From positions 62,001 through 126,000 of the forward strand of contig NZ_JBHLUH010000060.1 of NCBI RefSeq assembly GCF_042433955.1: a DNA stretch of 64,000 nucleotides, written 5' to 3'. The position numbers and the translations under genes were made by a program. This stretch comes from Phytohabitans kaempferiae (lineage in GTDB: Bacteria; Actinomycetota; Actinomycetes; Mycobacteriales; Micromonosporaceae). Below, piece by piece: positions 40,814 to 49,162 of this stretch. The notes under the pieces are model-generated. The model did no database searches and was not told where the DNA came from. It saw only the letters and a list, made by a program, of their open reading frames with translations. How positions within the stretch are numbered: the stretch's first letter is position 1; every line of letters starts with the position of its first letter.

Positions 40814-41983
40814 ATGACCACGCCCCGCCTTCCCACCCTCACCGGCATGCGGTTCGTCGCGGCGCTGCTGGTCTTCGCGTTCCACTCCTCGCTGGAGAAC
40901 CTTTTCCGCGACCCTGGCGCCAACCGGCTGTACGTCCAGGTCTTCGACAAGGCGGGCTGGATGGGGGTGTCGTTCTTCTTCGTCCTCAGCGGCTTCGTGC
41001 TCACCTGGTCGGCCCGGCCGGACGACACGCCCCGCCGCTTCTGGCGCCGCCGCGCCGCCAAGATCTACCCCAACCACGCGGTGATGTGGGTCGTCGCGCT
41101 GGCCCTCGTGCTCGGCACCGGCGCCGCGGTCACCGCGCCGACCGCGGTCGGCAACCTGCTGCTCGTGCACGCCTGGGTACCGCGGATACAGACGTTCGCC
41201 AGCCTCAATGACGTGAGCTGGTCGCTGGCCGGCGAGGCGTTCTTCTACCTGTGCTTCCCGCTGCTGCTGGCCGGGCTGCTGCGGATCCGGCCGTCCCGGC
41301 TGTGGTACTGGGCCGGCGGCACCGTGGCGGCGATCGCGCTCACCCCGGTGGTGGCCGGCCTGCTGCTGCCGGACACGCCGCACCTGCCGTGGGAGAGCAC
41401 GTCAGTGTGGCACTTCTGGTTCGTGTACGTGCTGCCGCCGGTACGGATGCTCGAATTCCTGCTCGGCATGCTGATGGCCCGGATCGTCCTCACCGGACAG
41501 TGGATCCGCCTCGGCCTCGCCCCCGCGGTCGGGGTGCTCGCGGTGGCCTACGCGGTCGCCCTCTACCTGCCGTTCTACCTGCACAGCCTGATCGCCGTTA
41601 CGGTTGGCCCGCTTGCCCTGCTCGTGGCCGCCGCGGCCACCGCCGACGCACGTACCCTGGCCTCGCCGCTGCGGGGCCGGCTCTGGATCTGGCTGGGCGA
41701 GGTCTCGTTCGCCTTCTATCTCGTCCACCGGCTCCTGCTGCTCTACGGCCACCAGGCGATCGGCACGGGCAGCACCTGGAGCACCCCCGCCGCCATCGGC
41801 CTGATCCTGGCCGCGTTCGCCGTCTCGCTGGCGCTTGCCTGGCTGCTGCACGTCGCGGTGGAACAGCCCGTCATGCGCCACTGGAGCCGCCCGCGCCGAC
41901 GGCCACCCACCGATGGGTCTACTGTGGACCTACCGCATCCGCGACCGGCCCCGGTCGCGACAGCCGAAGGGCAGCCGGCCTGA
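40814..41983 (+). CDS. Acyltransferase-3 family membrane O-acyltransferase
   Basis: 389 residues with about ten membrane helices. It opens LPTLTGMRFVAALLVFAFHS with the catalytic-type His of the family. It has GVSFFFVLSGFVLTWSARPD and an RFWRRRAAKIYP segment with conserved arginines, then VSWSLAGEAFFYLCFPLLL. The family (OafA, macrolide 3-O-acyltransferases) moves acyl groups from CoA onto sugars or natural products at the membrane. In this setting it could decorate the product before export. The ATG has GGAG seven to ten bases upstream. Its stop overlaps the next gene. Confidence 0.9.
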   Translation: MTTPRLPTLTGMRFVAALLVFAFHSSLENLFRDPGANRLYVQVFDKAGWMGVSFFFVLSGFVLTWSARPDDTPRRFWRRRAAKIYPNHAVMWVVALALVLGTGAAVTAPTAVGNLLLVHAWVPRIQTFASLNDVSWSLAGEAFFYLCFPLLLAGLLRIRPSRLWYWAGGTVAAIALTPVVAGLLLPDTPHLPWESTSVWHFWFVYVLPPVRMLEFLLGMLMARIVLTGQWIRLGLAPAVGVLAVAYAVALYLPFYLHSLIAVTVGPLALLVAAAATADARTLASPLRGRLWIWLGEVSFAFYLVHRLLLLYGHQAIGTGSTWSTPAAIGLILAAFAVSLALAWLLHVAVEQPVMRHWSRPRRRPPTDGSTVDLPHPRPAPVATAEGQPA

Positions 41984-42786
41984 GCCATCCACGCCTCGCC
42001 TACACCGACCATCCGCCCGCGAACCCGTCCGGACGGTCCGAGCCGGCCGTGCTGCTGCACGGCTGGCTCGGCGACTCGGCCACCTGGGACCGGCAGGTGC
42101 CCGCGCTTCGTCGGCGGCGCCGTACGGTCGCCGTCGACCTGCGCGGGCATGGCCGGTCCCCCACGCCCGACACCGCGTACACACCCGACGAACTGGCCGG
42201 CGACGTCGAGCGGCTGCTGACCGGGCTGCGCCTGGCGCCTGCCGTCCTCTTCGGACACTCGTACGGCGGGTCGCTCGCCACCATCCTCGCCGTCCGCCGC
42301 CCGGACCTGGTACGCGCCCTCGTCCTCGTCGACCCCGACTACGCGGGCGACCCGCGAGCCCGACCGCCGGACGACTGGCTCGACGCGCTCGCCTCCCCCG
42401 CCGGCACCGCCCTGGCCCAGACGGCGCTGGCCACGCTGGAGGGACCGCACACGCCACCGGCCCTGCGCGACCGCCACCGGATGGAGGCGGCCCGCGTCCC
42501 CGCCTTCGTCCGGGCCCGGATGCTGCGCGCGCACATGGCGGCCGCCGGTGGCATCCGCTTCCGGCCCGGCAGCGACGCGTGGCTGGCCCGCCGCCGGCAG
42601 CCCGTACTCGCCTTCCACCGCGATCCGGAACGGGCGGCGGTGGAACAGCACCTACGGCAGCATCCGGCCACGCGGGTCATCCACGTCTCCGGGACCGGGC
42701 ACTGGCTTCATCAGGAGCGTCCCGATCTGGTGAGCCGAGAACTGGAGCGCTGGTTCGCCCACCTCTCGCGGCCTCATCGGATCTGA
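41980..42786 (+). CDS. Alpha/beta hydrolase (non-canonical CTG start proposed)
   Basis: 268 residues of an alpha/beta hydrolase. VLLHGWLGDSATWDRQV is the oxyanion-hole region, LFGHSYGGSLATILA the nucleophile elbow, LVLVDPDYAGDP a later strand, and VIHVSGTGHWLHQERP the catalytic His. The frame has no ATG, GTG or TTG before the HGW strand. A CTG that overlaps the acyltransferase stop (CTGA at 41980-41983) is in frame, with GAAGGG eight bases upstream. Thus a CTG start with translational coupling is the best reading. It may hydrolyse an ester made by its neighbour. Confidence 0.82.
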   Translation: MSHPRLAYTDHPPANPSGRSEPAVLLHGWLGDSATWDRQVPALRRRRRTVAVDLRGHGRSPTPDTAYTPDELAGDVERLLTGLRLAPAVLFGHSYGGSLATILAVRRPDLVRALVLVDPDYAGDPRARPPDDWLDALASPAGTALAQTALATLEGPHTPPALRDRHRMEAARVPAFVRARMLRAHMAAAGGIRFRPGSDAWLARRRQPVLAFHRDPERAAVEQHLRQHPATRVIHVSGTGHWLHQERPDLVSRELERWFAHLSRPHRI

Positions 42787-43085
42787 CGACCGCCGGGCAC
42801 CGGCGGCTCACCGCGTGGAACGAAACTCTGGACGGCCGAACCATGCCGGACGGGCTGGTCCCGGCGCCACGACGGCTGTCGCGTCGATCGCGGTCTGTCC
42901 CTGCGGGCGGTCAGTGGGTTCGGGAACGTGACATCCGGCGCCGCCCGCTGGGAGGAGTGGCGCCTTCGACGTGGCGGGACGGGCGGCCGGAGCTGCGCAG
43001 ATCGACCGCGACGCCCGCCCGTCGTGCTGCTGCCCTGGGTCATCCCGACCGTGGTGACCGCGGTGAGCGTCGGTGACCTACACGC
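42787..43085. other. Intergenic region with a scrap of an ABC sugar permease
   Basis: About 300 bases without an intact gene. From 43021 the plus strand reads VVLLPWVIPTVVTAVS, a helix that matches MalF/UgpA-type permeases, but no adjoining helices or EAA loop are found and the frame closes soon. I see no promoter or hairpin of note. It lies between convergent genes (alpha/beta hydrolase and the flavin monooxygenase-like gene). Confidence 0.35.
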
Positions 43086-44327
43086 TCAGCCGCCGCGGCC
43101 GGCCAGGTGCTTGGCCAGGTGGTCGACAATCTCACGCGCGTCCTGCTCGATCCCGTGGATGAAGGTGGACCTTCGTCGCCGCAACACCGGCAGCCCCAGC
43201 ACGTACAGCCCAGGGCTGTCGACGAGACCACCATCGTGACGAAGACGGCCCTTCGGGTCCAGCACGGGCACGTCAAGCCATCCGTAGTCGGGCCTGAAGC
43301 CGGTCGCCCAGACTATCGTGCGAAACTCGCCACTTCGCAGGTCCAGCTGCCAGGGCGCCGCCTCGGGCACGCGGGTCGGCACGAAACGCTCGGGCGGGCC
43401 GACCTCGGCGTCGCGTCCGCTCGTACGCGCCCACTCGTCGAACGTATTCAGCAGCCGGCCCATCTTCAGGTCCGCCAGTGACAGCACATTGCGCAGGCCG
43501 CCGGAGAACAGCGCGCGGCCGTCGCGGACCGTCGAGAGGCGACCGACCAGGCCGACGCCCATCGCGGCGAGGGCGTTCAGGTCGAGTGTCGTCCGCTCGG
43601 GTGTCCCGACGAGCTGCGGCGACGGCAGGCGCCGGGCCCGGTCCAGGTCGTCGATCTGGTCGTGCCGCTCGTCCCATACACCTGACGCGTCCATCCACCA
43701 CAGCACGTCGCGGTCGCGGTAGGTGCGCGGCAGCCGCAGGTGCTCGCCAACCGAGAGGGTCACCGGCCGACCGGATCGCTGTAACTCGGCGGCCAACTGC
43801 ACGCCGGTCGCGGACGCGCCTACGACGAGCACCGCGCCGTCACGAATCTGGGCTGGGCCACGGTATACGAAGGGCGTCAGTTGCGTGACCGACGCCGGCA
43901 GCGCGTCACTGAACGCTGGCACTACCGGCTGGTTGCACGCACCGGTCGCGATGACCACCGCCCGGCAGCGGATCTCGCCGCCGCTCGTCGTCACCTGGTA
44001 TCCATCGTCGGTCCAGCGTACCGACGTGACGGTCGTGCCGGTCCGTACGGGCGCACGCGACATGACGGCGAAGTGCTCGATGAACTCGATCACTTCGCCC
44101 ATCGTCATGTAACCGTCCGGATCCGGGCCGTCGTAGTGGTGGCCTGGCAGGCGGCTCTGCCAGTTGGGCGTGAGCAGGCGCAAGGAGTCCCAGCGTTCAC
44201 GCCGCCAGGAGTTGGCTACCTCGCCGCGCTCGAGCACGACGTGGTCGAGCGACCGGTGGCTGAGAAAGTGGCTCGCGGCGAGCCCCGCGTGCCCGGCGCC
44301 GATGACGACCGCGGTGACGCGCTCGAT
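43086..44327 (-). CDS. FAD/NAD(P)-binding flavin monooxygenase-like protein (apparent ATC start)
   Basis: About 413 residues. The FAD Rossmann motif VTAVVIGAGHAGLAASHFLS is at the very N-terminus. VIATGACNQPVVPAF follows near 128; the NAD(P) motif VLVVGASATGVQLAAELQ is near 167; WATGFRPDYGWLDVP is near 348. It is a class B flavin monooxygenase or thioredoxin-reductase-like oxidoreductase. Upstream of the FAD motif the frame has a TGA (44331-44333), and no ATG, GTG or TTG lies before it. An ATC at 44325-44327 has a perfect GGAGG eight bases upstream. A canonical GTG at 44237 would delete the FAD site. Confidence 0.82.
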   Translation of the reverse strand: MERVTAVVIGAGHAGLAASHFLSHRSLDHVVLERGEVANSWRRERWDSLRLLTPNWQSRLPGHHYDGPDPDGYMTMGEVIEFIEHFAVMSRAPVRTGTTVTSVRWTDDGYQVTTSGGEIRCRAVVIATGACNQPVVPAFSDALPASVTQLTPFVYRGPAQIRDGAVLVVGASATGVQLAAELQRSGRPVTLSVGEHLRLPRTYRDRDVLWWMDASGVWDERHDQIDDLDRARRLPSPQLVGTPERTTLDLNALAAMGVGLVGRLSTVRDGRALFSGGLRNVLSLADLKMGRLLNTFDEWARTSGRDAEVGPPERFVPTRVPEAAPWQLDLRSGEFRTIVWATGFRPDYGWLDVPVLDPKGRLRHDGGLVDSPGLYVLGLPVLRRRRSTFIHGIEQDAREIVDHLAKHLAGRGG

Positions 44328-44342
44328 GGCTCAGCCCTCCGC

Positions 44343-44891
44343 TCAGGCGACCTCGACGGTGACGTCCGTCGGGTTCGTCAGGGCGTCGAACACGGCGGAA
44401 CGCTTCTGGGACTGGGCCACCAGCGCTTCGATGTCCTCCTTCGAGGCGTCCGCGTCGATCGTGAATGTCACCTTGATGTCGTTGAAGCCGTTGCGGACGT
44501 CGCCGTCGACGCCGAGGATCCCGCGGATGTCGTGGCTGCCCTCGACCGTCGACTCGACCGATCGCAGCTGGATGCCGCGATTTTGCGCGACGGAGGCCAC
44601 GCCCGCGGTCAGGCAGCTCGCCAGGCCGACGAGGAGGTACTCGATCGGGGTGATGCCGTTGTCCTCCGCCGCGAAGACCTCGGGGTGGTCGGCGTCGAAC
44701 ACGGCTTCGGTCTTGTGGCTCTGCTCCTGGCCGAGACCGAAGAAGTTCTGGATGGTCGTGGTGCTGTGAACGCCCTTGCGCCAGGTGGAGGTCGCCCGCC
44801 ACGTGAACTGGGCAGCCTCGGGGGCGCCCTTGAGCGCCTGGCGTGCCTCGAGCAACGCCTGAACGTTGACTCCGTTGTCGACCGTCGTCAT
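44343..44891 (-). CDS. OsmC-family peroxiredoxin-like protein
   Basis: 182 residues of the OsmC/Ohr/YhfA family. It has EAAQFTWRATSTWRKGVHST and the conserved PIEYLLVGLASCLTAGVASV segment with the peroxidatic Cys. Only one Cys is obvious, so it is closer to the YhfA-like subgroup than to two-Cys Ohr. It reduces organic hydroperoxides or acts on sulfur compounds. The ATG at 44891 is divergent from metX; the 95-base gap carries a CCGA-N9-TCGG dyad. The stop is 15 bases from the flavin monooxygenase start. Confidence 0.88.
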   Translation of the reverse strand: MTTVDNGVNVQALLEARQALKGAPEAAQFTWRATSTWRKGVHSTTTIQNFFGLGQEQSHKTEAVFDADHPEVFAAEDNGITPIEYLLVGLASCLTAGVASVAQNRGIQLRSVESTVEGSHDIRGILGVDGDVRNGFNDIKVTFTIDADASKEDIEALVAQSQKRSAVFDALTNPTDVTVEVA

Positions 44892-44916
44892 GTCGTTGAT
44901 GTCTCCTCACACTCTT

Positions 44917-44933
44917 CCGATAATTCCCATCGG
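44917..44933. promoter_or_regulatory. Dyad CCGAT-N7-ATCGG between osmC and metX (variant of sulfur-region operator)
   Basis: CCGAT, AATTCCC, ATCGG; the symmetry extends one T/A pair and one more T/A outward (TTCCGAT...ATCGGAA). It has the same 5-7-5 layout (17 bp) as the CCTA-N9-TAGG sites at 48917, 49072, 57700 and 60137, with T changed to G at position 3 and the matching change in the other arm. It could control both divergent genes. Confidence 0.55.
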
Positions 44934-44986
44934 AAATCAAGACAATACACTGGTCGCAGGCAGTGGCACTAGCTATGATCACGCCC

Positions 44987-46192
44987 ATGGCACCAGCCCC
45001 GACGCTCGCAAGAGGCTCGGTCGGCAGTGTCGAGACGCGGTACGTCGATCTTCCGCAGCCCGTGCGGCTCGACTGCGGACGGGAGCTGCATCCGGTTCGG
45101 GTGGCGTACGAGACGTACGGCGCACTCTCGCCCGGCAAGGACAACGCCATCCTGGTCTGCCACGCGCTCAGTGGCGACGCCCACGCGGCCGGCTTCTCCA
45201 AGTCGTCGTCGAGCAGCGCGCGCGACGGGTTCGGGGCGGAAGAACGCGACGGTTCGGCCGGCAAAGGGCTCGGCTGGTGGGACGGGATGATCGGCCCGGG
45301 CAAGGCGTTCGACACCGACCGCTTCTTCGTCGTCTGCACCAACCTGCTCGGCGGCTGCGGAGGGACGACCGGGCCCTCGTCCCTCGATCCGGTGACAGGC
45401 CAACCGTACGGGTCGAGTTTCCCGGTCATCACGGTCGCCGACATGGTGCGCACCGAGCGGGCCTTCCTGAATGTGCTCGGCATCGAGCGGCTCGCGGCGG
45501 TGGCCGGTGGCTCGCTCGGCGGAATGCAGGCGCTGGAGTGGGCGATCCTGTTTCCCGATCAGGTCGACGCGGTCGTATCCATCGCCAGCACCCACGCCCT
45601 CCATCCGCAGGGCGTCGCGTGGAACTCGATCGCCCGGGACGCCATCATGCGCGACCCGGCCTGGCAGGGCGGTCACTACTACGGCACCGGCCGCGCACCC
45701 GACGCCGGCATGGGCGTGGCGCGGATGGTAGGCCACATCACCTACCTGTCCGCGCCGGCGCTGCACGACCGGTTCGGCCGGCGCCTACAGTTCGCCGACG
45801 ACATCCGTTACACCCTCACCGAGCCGGAGTTCGAGGTCGAGAGCTACCTGCGTCACCAGGCCGACTCCTTCGTCCGGCGATTCGACGCCAACACCTATCT
45901 CTACACGTCACGGGCGCTGACATACTTCGATCTCTCCCGGCAGCACGGCGGTGGATCGCTCACCCGGGCGCTGGAAGGCGTTTCGGCGCGCACGCTGCTG
46001 ATCGCGTTCAGCTCCGACTGGCTGTACCCGCCATCCGCCTCACAAGAGATCGAAGAAGCGCTAAGCACCGTCGGCAAGCCTGTCGAGCTGCACGTGATCG
46101 AGGCACCCTACGGCCACGACTGCTTCCTCCTGGAGGAAGCACGACAGACGCCCATTATCCGCCAGTTCCTGGCCGAGGAGAGGCCCTCGTGA
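44987..46192 (+). CDS. metX: Homoserine O-acetyltransferase
   Basis: About 401 residues. The alpha/beta hydrolase acyltransferase has DNAILVCHALSGDAHAAG, GLGWWDGMIGPGKAFDTDRF, and VVCTNLLGGCGGTTGPSS, the family signature. The nucleophile elbow is AVAGGSLGGMQALEWA, and the catalytic His is in EAPYGHDCFLLEE. It makes O-acetylhomoserine from homoserine and acetyl-CoA for methionine synthesis. Starts at 44963 (GTG), 44975 and 44987 (ATG) are all in frame with no strong ribosome site; 44987 fits family N-termini. It overlaps metY by four bases (GTGA). Confidence 0.95.
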   Translation: MAPAPTLARGSVGSVETRYVDLPQPVRLDCGRELHPVRVAYETYGALSPGKDNAILVCHALSGDAHAAGFSKSSSSSARDGFGAEERDGSAGKGLGWWDGMIGPGKAFDTDRFFVVCTNLLGGCGGTTGPSSLDPVTGQPYGSSFPVITVADMVRTERAFLNVLGIERLAAVAGGSLGGMQALEWAILFPDQVDAVVSIASTHALHPQGVAWNSIARDAIMRDPAWQGGHYYGTGRAPDAGMGVARMVGHITYLSAPALHDRFGRRLQFADDIRYTLTEPEFEVESYLRHQADSFVRRFDANTYLYTSRALTYFDLSRQHGGGSLTRALEGVSARTLLIAFSSDWLYPPSASQEIEEALSTVGKPVELHVIEAPYGHDCFLLEEARQTPIIRQFLAEERPS

Positions 46193-47526
46193 CGGATCAA
46201 CCCGCTCGCACCGAGCAAGCCCACGAGTTCGGGTTCGAGACCCGGCAACTGCACGCCGGGCAGCGCCCCGACCCGAACACCGGCGCGCGTGCGGTACCGA
46301 TCTTCCAGACAACGAGCTACGTCTTCGAGGATCCGGAATCGGCGGCGGCGTACTTCAACCTCCAGGAGTACGGGAACACCTACTCGCGGATCATGAATCC
46401 GACGGTGGCGGTGTTCGAGGAACGCGTGGCCAACCTCGAGGGCGGCAGCGGAGCGGTGGCCTTCGCCAGTGGGATCGCCGCGCAAGCGGCCGCGCTATTC
46501 ACGATCCTCCAGCCGGGCGACCACATCGTGTCGTCCTCGGCGCTCTACGGCGGAACGGTCAACCAACTCAAACACCTGCTGCGCAAGATGAGCGTCGAGC
46601 TGACCTGGGTCAATCCCGACGACCCGGACGCATGGCGTACGGCGGTCCGCGCCAACACGAAAGCGTTCTTCGGTGAGACGATCGGCAATCCGGCCGGAAA
46701 CGTACTGGACATCGAGACGGTTGCGGCTATCGCACACGAGCACGACCTGCCGTTGATCGTAGACAACACGTTCGCCACCCCGTACCTGTGCCGCCCGATC
46801 GAGTGGGGCGCCGACATCGTGGTCCACTCGGCGACGAAGTTCATCGGCGGACACGGCACGAGCATCGGCGGCGTCGTCGTCGAGTCGGGCGCCTTCGACT
46901 GGTCCAACGGACGCTTTCCGGTGGTGGCCGATCCCTCGCCCGCCTACCACGGCTTGCAGTTCCACGAGACGTTCGGCACGTACGGCTACCTGATGAAGCT
47001 GCGGGCCGAGACTCTGCGGGACCTTGGCGCGGCGCTGTCCCCGTTCAACGCATTCCTGTTCCTGCAAGGGCTGGAGACGCTGTCGCTACGGATGGAGCGT
47101 CACGTCGAGAACGCGAGGGCGGTCGCCGAGTTCCTCGACTCGCACGAGTTGGCGGCGAACGTGACCTATCCGGGCCTGCCGGCGAGCAGGTACCAGCCAC
47201 TCGTGGAGAAGTACCTGCCGCGCGGCGCGGGCGCGGTGTTCTCGTTCGACTGCGCCGGTGGACGGGCCGGCGGACAGGATCTCATCCGCGGCGTGACGCT
47301 CTGGTCCCACCTGGCCAACGTCGGCGACGCGAAGAGCCTCATCATCCACCCAGCCAGCACCACGCACCGCCAGCTGAGCGACGAGGAACTCCGTGCGGCG
47401 GGCGTCGCTCCGGGGACGGTACGGCTGTCGGTCGGCACCGAGTCCGTCGGCGACCTGATCTGGGACCTGGAACAGGCTTTCGCCTACGCCGCCACGGCCG
47501 TGAGGAAGGAGATGGCACGAGCGTGA
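46189..47526 (+). CDS. metY: O-acetylhomoserine sulfhydrylase (PLP-dependent)
   Basis: 445 residues of the Cys/Met metabolism PLP family. FGFETRQLHAGQRPDPNTGA opens the protein. NTYSRIMNPTVAVFEERVAN binds the PLP phosphate of the neighbouring subunit. VDNTFATPYLCRPIEWGADI precedes the PLP lysine in VHSATKFIGGHGTS. It joins sulfide or methanethiol to O-acetylhomoserine, giving homocysteine or methionine. The GTG at 46189 overlaps the metX stop. With metX it gives a direct route from scavenged sulfide into the methionine pathway, consistent with the organosulfur-uptake genes that follow. Confidence 0.96.
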   Translation: MTDQPARTEQAHEFGFETRQLHAGQRPDPNTGARAVPIFQTTSYVFEDPESAAAYFNLQEYGNTYSRIMNPTVAVFEERVANLEGGSGAVAFASGIAAQAAALFTILQPGDHIVSSSALYGGTVNQLKHLLRKMSVELTWVNPDDPDAWRTAVRANTKAFFGETIGNPAGNVLDIETVAAIAHEHDLPLIVDNTFATPYLCRPIEWGADIVVHSATKFIGGHGTSIGGVVVESGAFDWSNGRFPVVADPSPAYHGLQFHETFGTYGYLMKLRAETLRDLGAALSPFNAFLFLQGLETLSLRMERHVENARAVAEFLDSHELAANVTYPGLPASRYQPLVEKYLPRGAGAVFSFDCAGGRAGGQDLIRGVTLWSHLANVGDAKSLIIHPASTTHRQLSDEELRAAGVAPGTVRLSVGTESVGDLIWDLEQAFAYAATAVRKEMARA

Positions 47527-48005
47527 TGAATCTCGAGCACTACCAGGACACGCTGGCGATCCAGCGTGTGCTCCACACCGCGAAGACCATCGCCGTCGTC
47601 GGCCTGTCGAGCAACCCGCTACGCGCCAGCCACTTCGTCGGCTACTACCTCAAACGGCACGGCTACCAAGTGATCCCGGTAAATCCTCGCGAGACCGAGA
47701 TCCTCGGTCAGACCTGCTACCCGAGCCTGCCGGACGTACCTGTGCCGGTCGACGTCGTCAACGTCTTCCGCGCGCCGGACGCGCTGCCGGGGATCGCGCG
47801 GGACGCGGTGTCGATCAACGCTGCTGCCCTGTGGTGTCAGTACGGCGTGATCAACGAGGAGGGCGCCCGGATCGCCGAGGACAACGGCCTGACCGTGATC
47901 CTGGATCGTTGTCTCAAGGTGGAACACGCGCGGTACGCGGGCCGGATGCACTGGCTCGGCTTCAACACCCTGCGCATCACATCCGTACGCGCCGGACTCC
48001 AGTAA
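47526..48005 (+). CDS. CoA-binding domain protein (YccU-like)
   Basis: 159 residues of the CoA_binding_2 family, a stand-alone Rossmann fold. KTIAVVGLSSNPLRASHFVG is the nucleotide loop, with GYQVIPVNPRETEILGQTCY and VDVVNVFRAPDALPGIA following. Such proteins bind CoA or a CoA thioester. They are often found beside metX-metY in bacteria, which supports a role in sulfur amino acid metabolism, but the function is unknown. The ATG overlaps the metY stop; a GTG three bases earlier is also possible. Confidence 0.85.
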   Translation: MNLEHYQDTLAIQRVLHTAKTIAVVGLSSNPLRASHFVGYYLKRHGYQVIPVNPRETEILGQTCYPSLPDVPVPVDVVNVFRAPDALPGIARDAVSINAAALWCQYGVINEEGARIAEDNGLTVILDRCLKVEHARYAGRMHWLGFNTLRITSVRAGLQ

Positions 48006-48334
48006 ACCGTTCGCGCCGCCCTCCACTCCCCGGCATACCGGAAAACGTCCCGCACGCGCTTCATACCGACTCTTGCACGATCGGGCGGAGGAGCATGCGA
48101 CATCGCTGGTGCGGGAAGAGAACCTTGCACAGAATGCGTACGCGCGGTACGACGCTGACGGAAAGCCCTCCAAGCTCACGCTTACCTGATCATGCCGGGC
48201 CCGCAGGCGGTCTTTCCGATGCTCGGCGTGGCCGGGCTCGCGCCGGCCGCGGCTACCGACGCGAGTGAGGTGCTGAACTGACCGTCCGGGCGCCCGCGTC
48301 CGGGCCGACGTCTACGTCGAACGCCTGAGCGCCC
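48006..48334. other. Intergenic region with two unrecognised gene scraps
   Basis: An open plus frame 48088-48189 ends a protein of unknown type (EEHATSLVREENLAQNAYAR then YDADGKPSKLTLT). It is followed by a 29-residue frame 48192-48281 (MPGPQAVFPMLGVAGLAPAA...). Neither has a ribosome site or a family I know, and they look like ends of lost genes. No operator dyad is present. Confidence 0.3.
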
Positions 48335-48847
48335 CTATCCCCGCTCGGGCTCGGAGTGCAGGGCGGCGTATCCACCCATGTGGTAGAGCAGCGGTGCGCC
48401 GTCGCCGTGGCTGCCGGCGAGCGGCTCGGCGAGCACGATCGCGTGGTCGCCGGCCGGCACCCGCTGGGTCACCCGGCACAGCAACCAGGCGATCGGTTCA
48501 TCGAGCAGGGGCACGTCATAGGGGCCGTACCGCCAACCGGTGTGCGCGGTGAACCGGTCGATACCACTGGTCGCGAATGTCTGCGCGATGTCGCGCTGGT
48601 CAGCGCCGAGCAGGTGCACCGCGACGTGCTCCGCGCCGGCGACCGTCGGCCAGCTCGACGATGACCGGTCAAGGCAGAAGGACACCAGCGGCGGGCGCAG
48701 CGATACCGACGTGAACGAGGTGGCGGTGAAGCCGACCGGTGGCTGGCCGGCGGCGGTGACGACCGTGACGGTGGTGGCTTGTCGGCGGAGTAGGGCACGG
48801 AAGGCGTCCGGGTCGACCGGCGCATGGGGTCCGGCGATGACGGTCAT
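48335..48847 (-). CDS. Flavin reductase-like domain protein (FMN reductase of two-component monooxygenase)
   Basis: 170 residues of the HpaC/SsuE-like flavin reductase domain family. FRALLRRQATTVTVVTAAG, PVGFTATSFTSVSLRPPLVS and FCLDRSSSSWPTVAGAEHVA form the split-barrel FMN site, and GDHAIVLAEPLAG completes it. It would supply reduced FMN to the LLM monooxygenase encoded divergently at 49163. Its ATG is at 48847. The 315-base divergent region has two CCTA-N9-TAGG dyads, one nearer each gene, supporting joint control. Confidence 0.9.
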   Translation of the reverse strand: MTVIAGPHAPVDPDAFRALLRRQATTVTVVTAAGQPPVGFTATSFTSVSLRPPLVSFCLDRSSSSWPTVAGAEHVAVHLLGADQRDIAQTFATSGIDRFTAHTGWRYGPYDVPLLDEPIAWLLCRVTQRVPAGDHAIVLAEPLAGSHGDGAPLLYHMGGYAALHSEPERG

Positions 48848-48916
48848 GGGCGTTCCTTAACGATGTCGCCGAGCGGGAACTCGTGGCGGATCTTGCCTCA
48901 GACTCTCTCCACATCT

Positions 48917-48933
48917 CCTATGTGTCAAGTAGG
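48917..48933. promoter_or_regulatory. Operator dyad CCTA-N9-TAGG, flavin reductase side
   Basis: CCTATGTGTCAAGTAGG; symmetry extends to CTCCTA...TAGGAG (6-bp arms). On the minus strand it overlaps a TTGACA -35 for the flavin reductase gene, whose start is 70 bases away. One of four exact copies of this layout in the sulfur region. Confidence 0.7.
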
Positions 48934-49071
48934 AGTACGGAACGCCAGGAAATCCATATCAGTGGATTTCATCTCAGACAAACCCACTGCGCGCGCAGGA
49001 TAGTCGTCAACTACCGGTACTCGCGATGACCAAGGTCGTGTCCCAGGTCACAGATCAAAAAGCCTGCAAAG

Positions 49072-49088
49072 CCTATAGGCTCAGTAGG
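49072..49088. promoter_or_regulatory. Operator dyad CCTA-N9-TAGG, monooxygenase side
   Basis: CCTATAGGCTCAGTAGG, 75 bases upstream of the monooxygenase GTG start. The same 4-9-4 layout as the sites at 48917, 57700 and 60137. No consensus -35 or -10 is obvious next to it, so its exact relation to the promoter is open. Confidence 0.7.
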
Positions 49089-49162
49089 GATTTCGACGGC
49101 CGCGGACGGTCGTTCTCCGCCCGGCTGTGGGCGATTCCGGCATCTGACGAGGGGTACCAGAG

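Larger units (their letters stand above)
48848..49162. other. Divergent control region between flavin reductase and monooxygenase genes
   Basis: 315 bases, locally AT-rich, without a gene. It contains the dyads at 48917-48933 and 49072-49088, a TTGACA on the minus strand inside the first dyad, and the ribosome site GAGGGG of the monooxygenase at its end. I could not settle the transcription starts. Confidence 0.6.

Noticed and set aside
44892..44986. SAM or other riboswitch upstream of metX
   Set aside because: The gap is only 95 bases, is shared by two divergent genes and shows a short operator-like dyad rather than a multi-stem aptamer.
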